From Albula goreensis (lineage: Eukaryota > Chordata > Actinopteri > Albuliformes > Albulidae), in contig CM040741.1 of NCBI GenBank assembly GCA_022829145.1, positions 36,130,534 to 36,194,533 on the forward strand: a DNA stretch of 64,000 nucleotides, read 5' to 3'. The notes below the pieces were generated by a model. It was not told the origin of the DNA and did not search any database. It saw only the letters and a program-made list of their open reading frames with translations. Made by a program: the position numbers and the translations under genes. Shown here one piece after another: positions 1 through 13,199 of this stretch (within the stretch, counting starts at the first letter, position 1; the number at the start of each line of letters is the position of its first letter).

Positions 1-2598
1 TGGAACCCATTGTTGCATCACCCCGGATCAATTTAAATCCTCAGCGTCAGGCGTGGTGGCGCTCTGGGCCTGACCGGTGATGCTGTCCCTCCTAACACCC
101 CCTCCTGCTGTTCCCTCATCCTGTGACCTCGCTGCATGCATCCACTCCCTGCAGCTGTCACCGCTGCGTACCTCAAAATCTGCTGAGTAACTGCACTCTT
201 TCGCCCCCTCTCTTGAAGGGAGGAAAAATTATAACTTGGTGGGGGCTGGGGAGGGGGGGGGGGGCTGGGGTTGCTAACATTGTCAGGCTCCCAGGACTTA
301 CCCGTAAATGAACTCATTTTTCATCCTGCCTCCCCTGTTAATGACTGGCACTTTCTTCATGCCGAGCTCACCCTCCGAAGAGCAGGAGAAGTGACAGAGC
401 CCCATTCATCTCCACCTGACGGGAGTCAGGGCCTGTGAGCTCCACAGACGGACGGACAGACGCTGGGGGCACTGGTCCGCTCATGCCTAAGCAGGGACGA
501 GGCCCCCGGGGGGAGGGGGCCCGGTAAATGTACGACCCAAGGTCTGTCATCTCCTCCTTCCTCATTAGAACAGGTCTGTGATCATCAGTTAACGCTCAAC
601 CCACATCTGAAATGCCAGGCCTTTTTATCTAATCAAAATTTGCCCTGAATTAGTCGGCCCAAATGGAGCCTGAATATTTTTTTCTCTTTTTTTGGCCGTA
701 CACTACACCACGCAGAACCTCATTGCCACTACAGAAATAATAATTTCAAGTTCTATGATAGCTCCCATTATAAAGATGGTCACATGAGAAAAGTGTAAAG
801 ATACATACTTAACAGTGTAATTGTAAGCATTCTTGAAGAAGAACACTGCTTAATATTTATTTCTGTACTCACCCCCACCCAGAACCACATGCCTTATTTC
901 AGATTAAGGCAACCAATGTACCACAAGGCTTTTTTCCTTAGAGAGGTAGTAGAAAAAAAGCTGATTAAAAATTCAAATGTATGATAAAAACAAACATCTT
1001 CTACTGTCAACGCAAACTTAATTGCACCGCCTGTAGCTTCCTTCACTTATATTACATCTCGGTACAATGATGAATTGCAGTGATAAAACAATGTTATTAT
1101 GAAATAACAGTAACTCGGGTCAGAGTTGTAAGCATTAGTGGGGAAAAAAAAACAAAGTTATGGTTTAATTTAAGAGCTGTATTAATTAAGACAAATCGCT
1201 GCTGTTTGTTTCTCCACATAGGAACAGTCTGTGCAGCCATCTCTTTGAGGTGCAGTGTTTGCCGAAATTGCTGTATTTGTGTTTTTCTCCCAATTATGTT
1301 TTATGGCCACTTATTATATCAATTTTGGCAACCCTACTATAAGGCCAATAAAAGGCTGCAATATACTTCCATCCAAATAACAAAGAGACGAACAGCAGTG
1401 AAAGTAATTATATTTGACATCAAACAGTGAAATGCTAGGGAAAGGACGCTTTTCGTTGCCTCGCTGTATTTGCATAAAATCCTGTCTATTTGAGAGGCAG
1501 TCACCATCATGTATCAGATTATGAAGTGGTGTTTACAGCAGACGATCAGTAATCTAATCATGCCAGCATCCCCAAAAAAGTTATGAATTATTGTCTCTGT
1601 GAGTGTATCGGTGAGTACAGATTAATACTTAAACAGTTTCTCGCCATGCAATTCAAATTCAGCTCTGGATATTCCCGAGCTTTTTGCATCTCATTTTTGT
1701 TTCGCATTTCCCTACCCTGACACGCTGCAAAGCCTAATATTTAAAAATGTAAGTCACATAAGAGAAGTGTCTGCCATAAGAAATGACTCTAAAAATGTGC
1801 ACATGCCTCTGTATTTTAACAGAACTTTGTTTAATTTTATTTATAGTGATTTTGTAAAGGATAAACAAAAAAAAGCTGTGTTTTTAGCTGTAAGGTTTCT
1901 CTCTGCAGAAATGGCATGTTTGAAGAGGTGCCCGGGAAGGTTGGTGGGTAGAGCAGTATACACCAGCTTCCGCAGCAGATGGAAACATCAGAAAGTGACA
2001 CTCCACTATGAAGCAACACCTGGCGGCAGTGGAATTTGCATCACTACATCTGTGGCCATCAGTAAAAAAAAGCAATCCGGAGAGCTTCTTCATTAAGATG
2101 GAACCGTTGGCACAGGGGCCAACTTAAATGACGCAAACAGAACTATTGGGGGAGAATGCCAAAAAATGCATGGAAAAGTGTAATGGGAGAAAGACGCTTT
2201 GTGAGGGTTTTTCTTCATTATTTTTCAAAAAGTTACATCTGCAGTACTTGCAATTTGTTTTATTATTGCTGCATAATTTGGTGAGATAAAAATGTATAAA
2301 ATGGGATGGTGGGAGGCACATCCAGATAAAAGCATTTATTCTCAGAGCAGTAATGGGCTCTCCAGTCCAAAATGAATCCTAACTGCTCCAGATGTCAAAA
2401 GTGCCCAAACCTGTTGGATGCTATATAATTGACCATTCCATTGCCCAGGGAGGGAGGGACTCAATCTGTAAAATATTCCTCCCCTCATTGCTCACTCCCC
2501 GATTTGATCACCCTTGTGCTTTCTTTCCAAAGCACCTGTGGCACCATGGATGTGTTTATGTAGGGGGCAGCACTAGTAATCAAGGTAAACAGCTTGGG
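1..2598. other. Noncoding single-copy sequence
   Basis: No gene is recognised here. Open stretches of about 60-116 codons occur on both strands, but they show no domain and no coherent splice structure. A run of about a dozen G lies near position 250 in a purine-rich tract, and a pyrimidine-rich segment precedes it. From about 600 the sequence is AT-rich and complex. A conserved-element candidate at 1430-1600 is listed separately. Confidence 0.6.
1430..1600. promoter_or_regulatory. Candidate regulatory island
   Basis: This is complex, non-repetitive sequence with several retained CpGs (for example around ggacgcttttcgttgcctcg) and ATCAG/TAATC/AATCATG motifs of the kind bound by homeodomain factors. 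It has no coding potential and no repeat signature. It resembles vertebrate conserved noncoding elements in texture, but conservation cannot be shown from one sequence, so this is a weak suggestion. Confidence 0.22.
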
Positions 2599-2599
2599 T

Positions 2600-2805
2600 A
2601 GGTGACACTGCAGTATAATGGTTAGGGGACCGGGCTTATAACCCAAAGTTTGCAGGTTTATTTCCCATTAAGGACACTGTTGCTGTACCCTTGAGCAAGG
2701 TGCCGCTTCGATAAAATACCCAGATGTATAAATGGATAGCTATAGGCTGTGTAATTCACTCTTACAGGAGTCTGCTAGATGTTTAAAATGCGAATGTAAA
2801 GATCT
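2600..2805 (+). repeat. tRNA-derived SINE (V-SINE/HE1-like)
   Basis: The head is tRNA-like. It contains gttaggggaccgggctta and a B-box-like ggtttatttcc, followed by the typical fish SINE body (tgtacccttgagcaaggtgc, then cccagatgtataaatgga). The 3' end (gtaattcactcttacaggag, then tctgctagatg and an aatgtaaa tail) resembles the L2 LINE tail at 56255-56312. This is the usual design in which a SINE borrows the reverse transcriptase of a partner LINE. Several substitutions in the B box mean it is an old, inactive copy. Confidence 0.8.
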
Positions 2806-5800
2806 CAGCCGTGAATCACTTCTGTTTTCGTTCACTCTGGGAAAACCTGAGGGGTGTATTCCACCCCAGCAAAGAAAGGAAGGAAGCAGGAAGAAATCAA
2901 AGATCCAAAATTATTTTCATGTCAGGATTACATTAATGTGCTTTCCCGGCAAATAGAGTAAAGCAGTAAATGGACACCTGAACTGATAGTGGTATTGTTG
3001 ACACCATATATCTTTTTGTTCGTTTAGGATTTAGAGGTGCGTGACTGCAACCTACTCTTGACAGTTATAGTAAAATCATGACAGTCAGATGTCAGCCCTA
3101 CATAAAAGTCCTCGTGATTTTTACAGTAATGACACATTTCTAAATAAATACAAATAACATAAATTAATAAGTGGGACTGATATAAAATGTTACATTAAGA
3201 ATCAGCACAGTGCCTTGCTGTATTGAATATAATCCTGAAAATATACCATTGATCATGAGTTTAGACTGAGCCAAACAATAGCTTGTTAAAAAGGTTGAAC
3301 TTGGTAAATATTGGTCTCAATTTCGTACTACTCAATAATGAGTCAATATTTATAGTCCCGGGAAATGGAGCACCTCCAAAACTACAGGCACTGCATATTA
3401 TTTTGGGCAATTTTAAGCTTCGCTAGCAGACATTTGCTAACGGCCTCCCAAAAAGCTTTAGATAAATCCTACCTAAAGTAACTGACATTTTGCAGTCCCT
3501 GTGGAAAGAAAGTTGGCAGTTTAATAAGTGGTGAGTTTGTTTATTTGTTTTCTTCAATAATATAAGAAGACAATGTTTGACAGACAGCAAAGCCAATATC
3601 CAATGAAAGAAAAAAAGAAAGAATGCAGTAAGATTAGATAAAAGCTCCCTGCTTTCAACAGACACAACCCACGCATTCTTTGAGAAAAAAAGGAAAAACG
3701 ACTGTGTAATTTCATATGTAAAATGAAAAAAAAAATACTGTGAAAAAGCTTTGTATTAGTGAAAGACTGCAAAAGGTTTTGATTTGGCCTTACAAACAAG
3801 TAAGCATGTTTGAATATTCTTTGTTCTCCAAGGCTGAAATGATTTCAGATGCGAGGGTGCAAAAGGTTAGACGAAATAACCCAGAGCCTTGTTCTCTTCT
3901 AATAATGACAGACTGGGACTCATGCATTATCAACCTACTGCAACGGAAAAGTGCTTTGCCCCATTCCTTTGAGGAAAAATGTAAACAATTGTGTTTTTTA
4001 TTCTTTAAGGCAGATGCACTTCTCAATTAGTCTGAGTAAAGCCTTAAGTCCCAGATTCCTCAAAATAGAAATCCAGTGATGTAAATTTGATTATTAAAAC
4101 CGACAATGTGTTAATTTCGTGAGAGATTATTTAGCCGTCACTGAAATAAATTAAGAAAAAAAAACAGCAATAAAATGGAACACTTGGGTAATTTTGTTAT
4201 TGAAAGGTCGAATCACATTGCATTCAGATTCTGGGCATGAAAGAAATTACAATTGCAAAAAAGGCACTTAGCACAATTGCATAGAGATTTTTGGAGCTCT
4301 ACAAGAGATGTTGCCCGAGTGTGATCCGTGTCCAGCAGCATTAGATAAACCAGCCAGCCCATCCACCAGACATCTTGTGCTTGTGAAATTGCCAAAGAAG
4401 TCTGAAATTATGCTGAGACAGTCAGTACAACAGTCAGCAAATGCAGAAAGAGGCTCTGTTTTTTTATTGAAGAGGATTGCTGTTAAATTTAACATCACAT
4501 TTTCTCCATCTGAGATGTCCACCGGTATCATAACCATGAAATAACAAGAGTTTGTGTATTAAGGATGTTTCAGATAGCCTTCCTCTTGTACACATTCCTC
4601 TTCAGAGCAGCATTATTATTACAGCAGTGTATTATTTCACCATGTTTCCATCTGCAGCCATTTTCCAAGCAGATGATACAATTGTATCTTGGGTTGTAGT
4701 GCAAATAACACATCATTACAGCAATAACACAAGTTTAAAATAGGAGCCATTGTTGGAAACGCAATGCAGCAAAGCAAAATGAGAGGAGATGTACTGTAAG
4801 TACAGACAGGAATATCCAATTTTACAAACAAGGTTGCGAGTTCATAGTACAGCACAAAAATTCCAGATACACACAATGCATGTGCTAAAGGTGCCTACAC
4901 TGCCCTTTTCCTGAGTGACGCTGTGAGTGAAACCCAAGCTGTCAGTTACATTAAAGAGGGTTGCTCAGGAGGCTCAGTCATCAGTCAACCAACGGATCCA
5001 GGACGGATCCAGGTGAACCCAGGGGCAGTCTAATGAGGTGTGCGCCGTTAGAATGTGACAGGGGGGAAAGAAACTGCTGTTATATGAAAGCGGAATCTGG
5101 TACCTAGTTCCACCACAGGGGGGCCAGTGGCTTGAAACGAGCTGGTCTCAGCCTTGCCTTCAAGACAGAGCTGGCGCATGGTCGGACAGACAGAGGGTAG
5201 GAAGTGGACAGACAGCCTGAAAATAAATGAGGAGACACAGGAGACAAACTTTTGTGGACTCAGACTGGCTAAAATCCTATTATGCTAGTAATACATAAAA
5301 TTCATGCATGTTTTGTATAAGCACCAAAATGTGAGCCAGTGGAAGGAGACTGGTTGTGAGATTTTCGGAGGGGGTGGGGGTGTTTGGGGTGACAGTTAGA
5401 GAGCAGGATCTGAACGCTTCTGATCCGTTGAGTAGCTTTGGCAGGGTGGGTGTCCAGAAGGGATCCGCTGTTGTCCGAAGTGGAAAACCACCAGGCCTTC
5501 CTGGCAGCTTCGTGAGGTAGGTGTTGAGAGATGGGTTGATTTTCTCTCGTTTTTTGGATGTTTTTTTATGAAGCGGTGCCAGGCGCACGGCCGCACCTTG
5601 ACACTCTGGGAGCGGGAGCTCAGTGTCAACGCGAGGTCCAAGGTTCTCACAGTCCAGGAGGTGGCCAGGGACTCACACTGGATCTAGCACATATTTGTGC
5701 CTGAGAGCCTGTGCTTGTGTTGGCAAGGTACTTTTGGACAAAGAAGAAGAGTAGAAAATGTAAAACATGCTGGCTTTAATACAGCCTCCTTTGAGCTAAA

Positions 5801-5991
5801 CAAAATAAATGATAACAACAAAGGCCAGATAATCAGGGAGCCAGTGTAGAGTGAGCATTCTAATGCATTTTTCCCCCTTCTTTTTTTATGGTCTTTGTCT
5901 TATTTGCACAATAGTGAATGCTCTGAAACGGTTCACAAGTGCACAGCACCCTCACAACAGAGGTCTTGTGGCGTATGCTAGCATTAATCCC

Positions 5992-6026
5992 CCCACACCA
6001 CCACCACCACTACCACTACCACCACC
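5992..6026. repeat. CCA/CTA trinucleotide run
   Basis: An imperfect simple repeat of CCA units interrupted by CTA. It gives a proline/threonine-rich artefactual reading frame and has no evident function. Confidence 0.8.
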
Positions 6027-6573
6027 TTACCCAGCAACCTACTCCCACACCACACTGTTGGACTGCAGCGAGTCAGAAGTCATTACACCCGCTATTAACT
6101 CCCGCTCAGCCTCATTAACCATGCAAATTGAGGAGGGACGGCAACAGAAAAAAAGAGAAAAAAAGCAAAATGGCCTCGCTCCTTGAAACAAAAGTAATAA
6201 TAATAAGAATGTTACCGGCCGTAACGTCGATGCACTGACATTTGAAGCTTCATGGGGTCATCGGTAAGGTGGTTGTTTTGTTTTGCCTCTCCCCCTCAAC
6301 CACCCCCCCCCCCCACCATTGTACCTCCTCCCCTGACTACAGCACTGTTTCTCCTCTCTCAATAATGCATGCCTGACTTTTTCTATTGCGTCTGGTTCAC
6401 TCTCCCTATACTCGCTGGAGGGCACACATTCATTCCTTACAGTCATTGCCATTATCAGCAATATGCCATGTTAAATACCACATGTGGTTTATGTGACAAA
6501 CATTCGCTTCTTTAGATTATGGGTCACTGGAAAATGTAGTCTTATACGCTCACAGATTCTGATGAAAATATAA

Positions 6574-6647
6574 TAAAAACTGAATTAAAGGAGACAACCC
6601 CTATATGCTGTAAAAACAGAATTAAAGGAGACGGCCCCTATGGTTCC
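6574..6647. repeat. Two-copy 37-bp tandem duplication
   Basis: Two adjacent 37-bp units, at 6574-6610 and 6611-6647, both begin with taaaaac and contain gaattaaaggagac. They differ at a handful of bases, mostly near the 3' ends. It is a local duplication with no flanking element visible. Confidence 0.85.
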
Positions 6648-8576
6648 TTTTATAACAATTTGATATGTACTATGTTGCGTTCTGTGCTTTATTTCTATAA
6701 TATAATATTGTTTGCTTGTGGGATCAAAAAAATAATTAAAAATTTAATGGAAAAAGCATTATGTGGTTAGATTAAATACAAGCTGATTGGGGGTTGTGCA
6801 CATTTGCTAGCCTCATGCCTTGGCTTTTTTAGTGAAAGACAGAATGTAGAGAGAGGGATACCAGCCCTCTCTATTCACATTCTGCCCCACCCCCATCCCC
6901 GTACCCCACCTCTATCTCCACCTGCACCCCTACTCCACTTTGTCTATCCACGACTCCCATCTGTCTATCAAAACCACAGACATCTGCAGCAGTTGGAGGC
7001 CATGACGTTTCTGACAGAACATTAAAATACAACCGGCGGGCAAAATATCCAAGAATAATGCTGTATGCCCGATCTAGTCACTTCACATAGGCCGGAAACT
7101 TCAAACAGGTGGAAAATTTATTCAGGGCAAAAATTTTAGACAGATTTTTTGACAGATTTTTATACCTGTAATGTTTTCTTGAGAAATATAGCTTTGTGTT
7201 TAAAGAGTCCAAACAGTGCACAGTGTTACTGTCATACTGTCATAGACTTGCTAGCAGGAAGCTTTAAGCATATAGTTAGCTTACAGTGGCTGTAGCCTGG
7301 CGGTCATCAGGTATCTTTCCATGCATTTCAAATAAAAAGAAGGACAATAATCATTTGTTCCTACCATTTGTTCCTCCAAATCATTTGTTCCTTATCAGCT
7401 ATGCCGTCCTGACCCGCTCCTCTCTCGATTATGCTAAAACAGCCAATGTAGCATTATCAAAGCTGTTTGGAACTGCAGAGACAGTCTGGAGTTCAGCTAG
7501 AGTGTGTTCAGTGTCCTTCTTAATACATCACTGGTATGGTCCATCTCTGTTCTGTCTTTTCCTTTTAATCACAAACACCGTACATTTCTGTAATTTTACA
7601 AGACAAAGTGTTGATTAAAAATCTGGTATTGTGTATACCTGCACCATCACCCTTTTTCTTTTTGAGTTGTTTTCCTATCATTATTTCCATACTTTCCTCC
7701 CGAACACTGTACCAATACCTGCAGTGCCAGGGCATTGTTGGTATTTCTTCATCCATTCCAGTCATTGTTTTCCACAGTCTCTCTCCTCCACACTACTATA
7801 TATTCTGAGGAACCTACTGAGAATTAGCTGTGAGGCCAAATGATATAGTCTTACATTACACATAAACCCCTTGAACTGCAGTCTTTCATCCATGGGAAAA
7901 AACGCAAGCTCTGTTCAAACAAATGTAATGCAGGGCACCCCTTTTTTACGTAATTACATTTATATATACACTGCAATTGGAATTATGCATGCTTTCTATG
8001 CAAATCATATTGAGGTGCACTTAAAATGCAAAGCTGAAACCTTAAAATGATTTACAGCACCCAGTTTTGGTGACACATTCCATAGCAGACATTGCCCTCC
8101 ATTGGTGAGAGTAGGAACTGCATTCTAGCCTTGGAGGCAAGTCTGATTCTCATATTAAGAAGGTTTCTGCTGTGATATCACAAAAAAGGGCTTCAAATGT
8201 GACAGCTCTCATCTCCTTTTGTAATCTGGCTGTTACTTTATAGCTTTTGAAATGTTCACTTTCATTCTGTTACTGCTTTTTTGTAGTGAAATAAGACTTG
8301 GGTGAGCTGTGAGGATCCTTTCGTTCAAACGTATTTGATTTGCTTTGAGTGGAATTGCTCACTCTCAGTTTTTAAAAAAAAATACTTAAAAGCCTGATGG
8401 CCTGTAAAAATGTTTTCTAAATTATTTATATTTGTTGAGCATGAATATGCTCATAAGATGTCTGATATATGCATAACATGCATCAGTGCTGTAAAGCAAT
8501 TACCAAAGTTCAAAAACTCACCGTGAAAAAGATGCATCTTATAGGTGTAGCAACTAATTTAATGCCCTCTGTTTTC

Positions 8577-8606
8577 GCACACACATACACACACACACAC
8601 ACACAT
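8577..8606. repeat. (CA)n microsatellite
   Basis: A short CA dinucleotide tract with one interruption near its start. No other feature is associated with it. Confidence 0.9.
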
Positions 8607-9604
8607 AGTCTAGAAAAACATTCAGTAACGTAGGTACACATGTATACCCACTGTGTGCTTCTTTGGTTCACAGGAGACCCAGTTGCTGCATATTTTGACT
8701 GTTGGTTAAATTTAACCCAAGGCTTTCATGTGCAAAATGAGAGTAGCCTGTGAAAAAAAACATAATAATAATTCATATTATTGATTGTTCACTTGGAACA
8801 GAATTGTCTTACATTTTTTCCTGGGATCTTCTGAAGAATTATATATATTTGCCTCATACCCTTTTTGTACATGTGGATGTGTAGAAACAGAAAGGAAACT
8901 TTCCTGTCGTTTATCCCATTTTCCCCATCCCAGACTGAACCTGCCACACAACTTCAGTGACATGGAAACCCTGAATTAGTGAGACTCCCAAATCACATTA
9001 AGACTGGCCGTTTCTTCTTCCCATACCGCTGATGTGGCACCAATTTCACCCCAACTATGCCGTTGGAAAAACAACCTAGTATTTATTCAGTTCACAGACT
9101 GCAATTATACAGACAGCCAGGAGTGGTCGCTAGAGAGCAATGAGACTGATGAACCTTACCACTATCATTCCCTGGTGAGGCAGAGTCAGTTGCTGCCTGG
9201 TAAATGTAGACATCTGACCATAGCCGGTAAGGGAAAGGATGTACAGCTGCCCCACAAACAGGTGCCTTTGCACTGTGAGCTACCTGGAGACCCACTATAT
9301 TAACTACTGCTAAAAAAAACCATGGTGAATATGTTCTGATATGGTCAGCCATTTTGTGGAAATATTACAAGAAAATAATGCCCCTGTAAACACTGGTAAA
9401 TGAATTCAAAGTGGTTTAATGAACACCAGGGTGAAATCTCAAGGAGCAAAACACCTTCTGTGGCTCACCAAAGTGCATGGTCCAGTATCCCACTATAAAC
9501 AGACCAAACCTATATAAAAGAATTCCAAGGAAAAGTGAAGCTGTTGTGAAGGCATATGACTCCTTACTAGTTAATAAACCATCAATATTGTTTTCTCAAC
9601 CCCA

Positions 9605-11060
9605 GATACAGTAAGCAAAGAAATTATTGGCACACCACATGAAGATAATGACAGTCAAAGTAAGGAGAGTTAAGATAATAAGCTATATTTTTATGGTCAA
9701 AAGGTTGAGTGTTAACATTTTTGGAGGCCTTCTGTTACTACCTTAAGAGACCTCCTCTGGCAAGGATAATGGCACTGAGCCTTATCCTGCCATGTTTAAC
9801 AGTGTTGGAGAATACATTTTCAGGGATCTTGGAGGTGGGCAGCAGACCCTTTCAAAAACCTCAACACCCTTAGTTCTATAATTATGGACTGCCCTCTTCG
9901 GTCCATCCCAGTTTTAACTGCATTCAAGTCCGGAGACTGAGATGGTTACAGCAAAGCTTATGTTTTTCAGTCAACCACTTCTTTGTGAATTTTAATGTGT
10001 GCTTGGATAACAGACACACTATCCAACATGTCATGCTGAAAGGTCTTCCTGCAGCAAAGACTACTAGCAGCCAGATTTTTGGCCGTATAGTTCATCATGC
10101 CATTTATTTTAACACATGGCCACAGGAAGCAATAAAACCCCATAACATCAATGATCCATCACCATTATTCACAATCGGTACACTACAGGCCAGAAGTTTG
10201 GACCCACCCTCGGATTTTAAAAAAAATAAACGATACAATGCTTTTTCAAATGAATTCTATTACAGGAAAATATCAGAAACACTTACAAAACAAATGTAAC
10301 TGACTGGTTTTGAAGTTTAATGTAAGAATATACACTGGAATTGCAACTTAATGAATGAAAATGCTTAAATACGAGTTTAATCAAAATAAGCACCCCTTGC
10401 CTTTATCACAGTAGCACAGCAACTGTTGGAAATAACTTGTGTCCAAACCCTCCCAGCACCTTTTCAATCCCATTGAATTCCAACACAACATGAATATCAA
10501 TGCACTAAAGACAGAACTGATATGTATTCTCAAAAACCAATAGTTTGAGCCTTTATGGCTAAATGATGTGTTACTACAGGCTATAAAATATTGAAAACCA
10601 GTCAGTTACATCTGTTTTAAGTATTTCTAATATTTTCTTGTAATAAAATTTTGAAAAAGCAGTGTATTGTTTTTTTTTATATCTGAGGGTGGGCCCAAAC
10701 TTCTGGCCTGTAGTGTATTAGGGCTCTTTTCCTTGTATGCATTATCTAAATAGGAATGCAGAGACTTGGTGACCCCAAGATGCACTCAGCTCATTTCTCC
10801 AAATGTGACCCTTGGATAGTTTTTTTGCCTCCTTCACCACCTCCCTCACTGTGCATGGGGTCAAGATGCCCTTGAGTCCCCTTCCTAGCAAGCTAACCAC
10901 TGTCCCATTCATTTTAATCCCTTTGCCTACTGTCTTAATACTAGTTAGTGGTATTTTTAAACTTACTGTTCATCTATTTTTTGTACATATCACCTGATTT
11001 TGGAAGGTGAAAACCATTTGTCTCCTGGTTTATCAGTTCTTTGCTTTTCCCTATGGTGAT
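9605..11060 (-). mobile_element. Degenerate Tc1-like DNA transposon, interrupted by a MITE
   Basis: Read on the minus strand, this is a decayed Tc1/mariner-superfamily transposase. The start lies near 11056 and reads as a Gly-Lys-(Ser/Ala)-Lys-Glu-Leu N-terminus. A middle part near 10730-10850 contains VVKEAKKLSKG and SWGHQVS, fitting the DNA-binding region. A C-terminal part near 9880-9950 contains the PSQSPDLN motif before the third catalytic acidic residue. The left end holds the family's terminal attattggcaca sequence near 9622-9634. Both halves contain stops and frame changes, so it is inactive. The coding region is split at 10179-10717 by a younger MITE. The same or a very close family occurs at 56313-56815. 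The right terminal repeat beyond 11060 was not located. Confidence 0.75.
10179..10717. mobile_element. 535-bp MITE with long terminal inverted repeats
   Basis: The element runs from 10181 to 10715 and is flanked by TA at 10179-10180 and 10716-10717, the target duplication typical of Tc1/mariner elements. The outer ends, cactacaggccagaagtttg and its complement, match almost perfectly. The inverted repeats extend over roughly 10181-10313 and 10585-10715, about 130 bp each with modest divergence. The core of about 270 bp has no coding capacity. It sits inside the minus-strand Tc1 copy and is therefore younger than it. Such long arms would allow a hairpin RNA if transcribed. Confidence 0.85.
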
Positions 11061-12010
11061 GGATGACTAAAGAATTTCACATAAATGTCACCTCATTATT
11101 ATACTCTTGTGAAATATGGAATTGTAGTAGGCCATGATAATGTTCCTTTGATAATGCCTTGATTTTATGAAGAATATTTTGGGATTCTGATCATTTCAGA
11201 AGAGCAGTAGAAATAGTATTAAAAGAAAACTTTTAGAAAATGTTTTACAAAAGAATATAGATTACCAATATGCTTGAGCATAAAATGTATCTTATTATGT
11301 GTTGTTTATTTAGAACTGCTTAAATTAACATGAAAATTTTTTTCTACAGTCTTCTCCAACAAAATGTAAATATCAGCTCCACTATTAAACTCCCCCACAC
11401 TTCAGTGGACTTTTGTTTTCAGATAAACACAAAGTGTTTGCATGATGCCAAACCCATCACCTGTTCTGTAGTGTCCAGGATTTTCACAAACATCTCACAG
11501 ATGTTTCAGCCAGAGTGCGGTTCTGAATATGCAGTGAAGATATCTCAGTTTTTTTTATTAATTCATCTTAAATAATATGGTGCACATTGTACATCTATAC
11601 CCTAATGATTATTCCTCACAATTTAAGTGTCTATTATTATGTTACTTCAACTAATCAATAGTTCATTTTGCTGAAACAACTGGGCACAAAAATTATTGTT
11701 CAAACTTTCTATTTTTGAAAGGATCCATCCTAGTGCTTCCCATTTAGCAATTTAGATAATCAAGCTGGATAATTAAATCCCTTGATATTCTAGAGCTGAG
11801 TGTACTCATAAGGTTATTGCTTCCCATCCATGAACTATATGCAACAGCTAATGGGTCACAGCACACACACAAATTCAAGTGAATAGACAATGCCCTTTCG
11901 GCTGGTCTAATGCAGTATCAGCACTCGTTGGAATAATGTGTCCGTTAACGACAGGGAATCTGTTGATAGGAGTATGCTCAAGGGTAAATCCCAGAGCAAG
12001 GACCTCACAT

Positions 12011-12030
12011 TACACACACACACACACACC
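12011..12030. repeat. (CA)n microsatellite
   Basis: A short CA dinucleotide tract in otherwise unique sequence. Confidence 0.9.
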
Positions 12031-13199
12031 TAGATTTGATGACTAACTCTCATTTTGCAGTACTGAGCGAAGATGGTTTAACAGCAGGAAAGATCTGCGC
12101 TGTTGTGAATTCCATCGCCCCAGTGCCCACTTAGAGAACAATTTAAAGGTATCGACGACCCTTCCTCCATCAGGGCCCTATTGCAAATCAATACTTATTC
12201 CTGGCTGCTATTAGTATATATAAAGCAATATTACTTTATGAAAGACACTGGGATATTGACCCATTTTCCCCTCCTGCCTGCAATTCTTATTTTCCAACAC
12301 CGAATCGTATATCAAGCTTATGAGGCAATCACTGCACCAGCACCGATTCGCCACCCCCACTGTGTAGCACTTTGCTAATGTTAGCAGTTGCCACACAGCA
12401 CAGTAAGTTAGCTAATGCTTCTGTAGTGCTGGGTGGCAATGCAACAAATCCAATAACCTGAGCCACCACAGCACACAATTAAACAATTAAGTTAACAACA
12501 TTAAGCAGTCTCAAATGGATCGCGGCTTAGTATTTCTGTACAAGCTAGCTGCCCTCTAGGTGGGTACTGTTTCATGTGTATTGCCAGTGATTACAAAGAC
12601 AGATTCTTTAGACAATAAATACTCAGCCCTCCATTCTGTCTGACCTCTCAGCTTCTTAACTTAAAGGAGATTCAGCTTATTTCTTAGTTTTCTGCACCTT
12701 ATTAGAGTACAGAACTTTGATTGCCACAGTGTTTCCCGTTTTCACGTCCTCTAGCACATTGTCAGAAGATTAATACATTTGGGTTGTCCCAGCTTCAACA
12801 CAAGGAGACATAACTTCCAATGTTAAGAAAACTGAGCTGAGCATGAAGTAGGTCTTTTAAAATCTGTGTTCCAACAGAAGAGTTCTGATGGAACAGCTTG
12901 GCAGAAGAGGATCATGTGACAGGAACTGGACATCCATGGACAGGAAATGAATCATGGGGAAATCCGTCAGCTTAGAATTAAAAAAAAAATTACACCACAG
13001 TAGGCCATACAGATATATTCCACCCTATCATTTACAAAATGACTTTCCTGTAACTGCGATCTGATGTTAGGTAATACTTTTTCAAGACGTGCCTTTCCTC
13101 ACACAAGCTACAAAGGGACACCAGCATAGAAATACTTATTGTCAGGTGAAGAGAGGAAAGAAAACTTGTTTACCCTCTTCAAGCTGGCCAGGTTGAAGG

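Larger units (their letters stand above)
2806..9604. other. Noncoding sequence, no gene recognised
   Basis: About 6.8 kb without a supportable gene. It includes a region of complex sequence around 4900-5700, a short CCA/CTA trinucleotide run near 5992-6026, a C-run near 6299-6316, a two-copy 37-bp tandem duplication at 6574-6647 and a CA repeat at 8577-8606. The stop-free stretch at 9034-9303 has no recognisable domain and no splice signals in phase. Confidence 0.55.

Noticed and set aside
9034-9303. 89-codon open frame before the Tc1 copy
   Set aside because: No domain, no splice signals in phase, and an equally long frame on the opposite strand.
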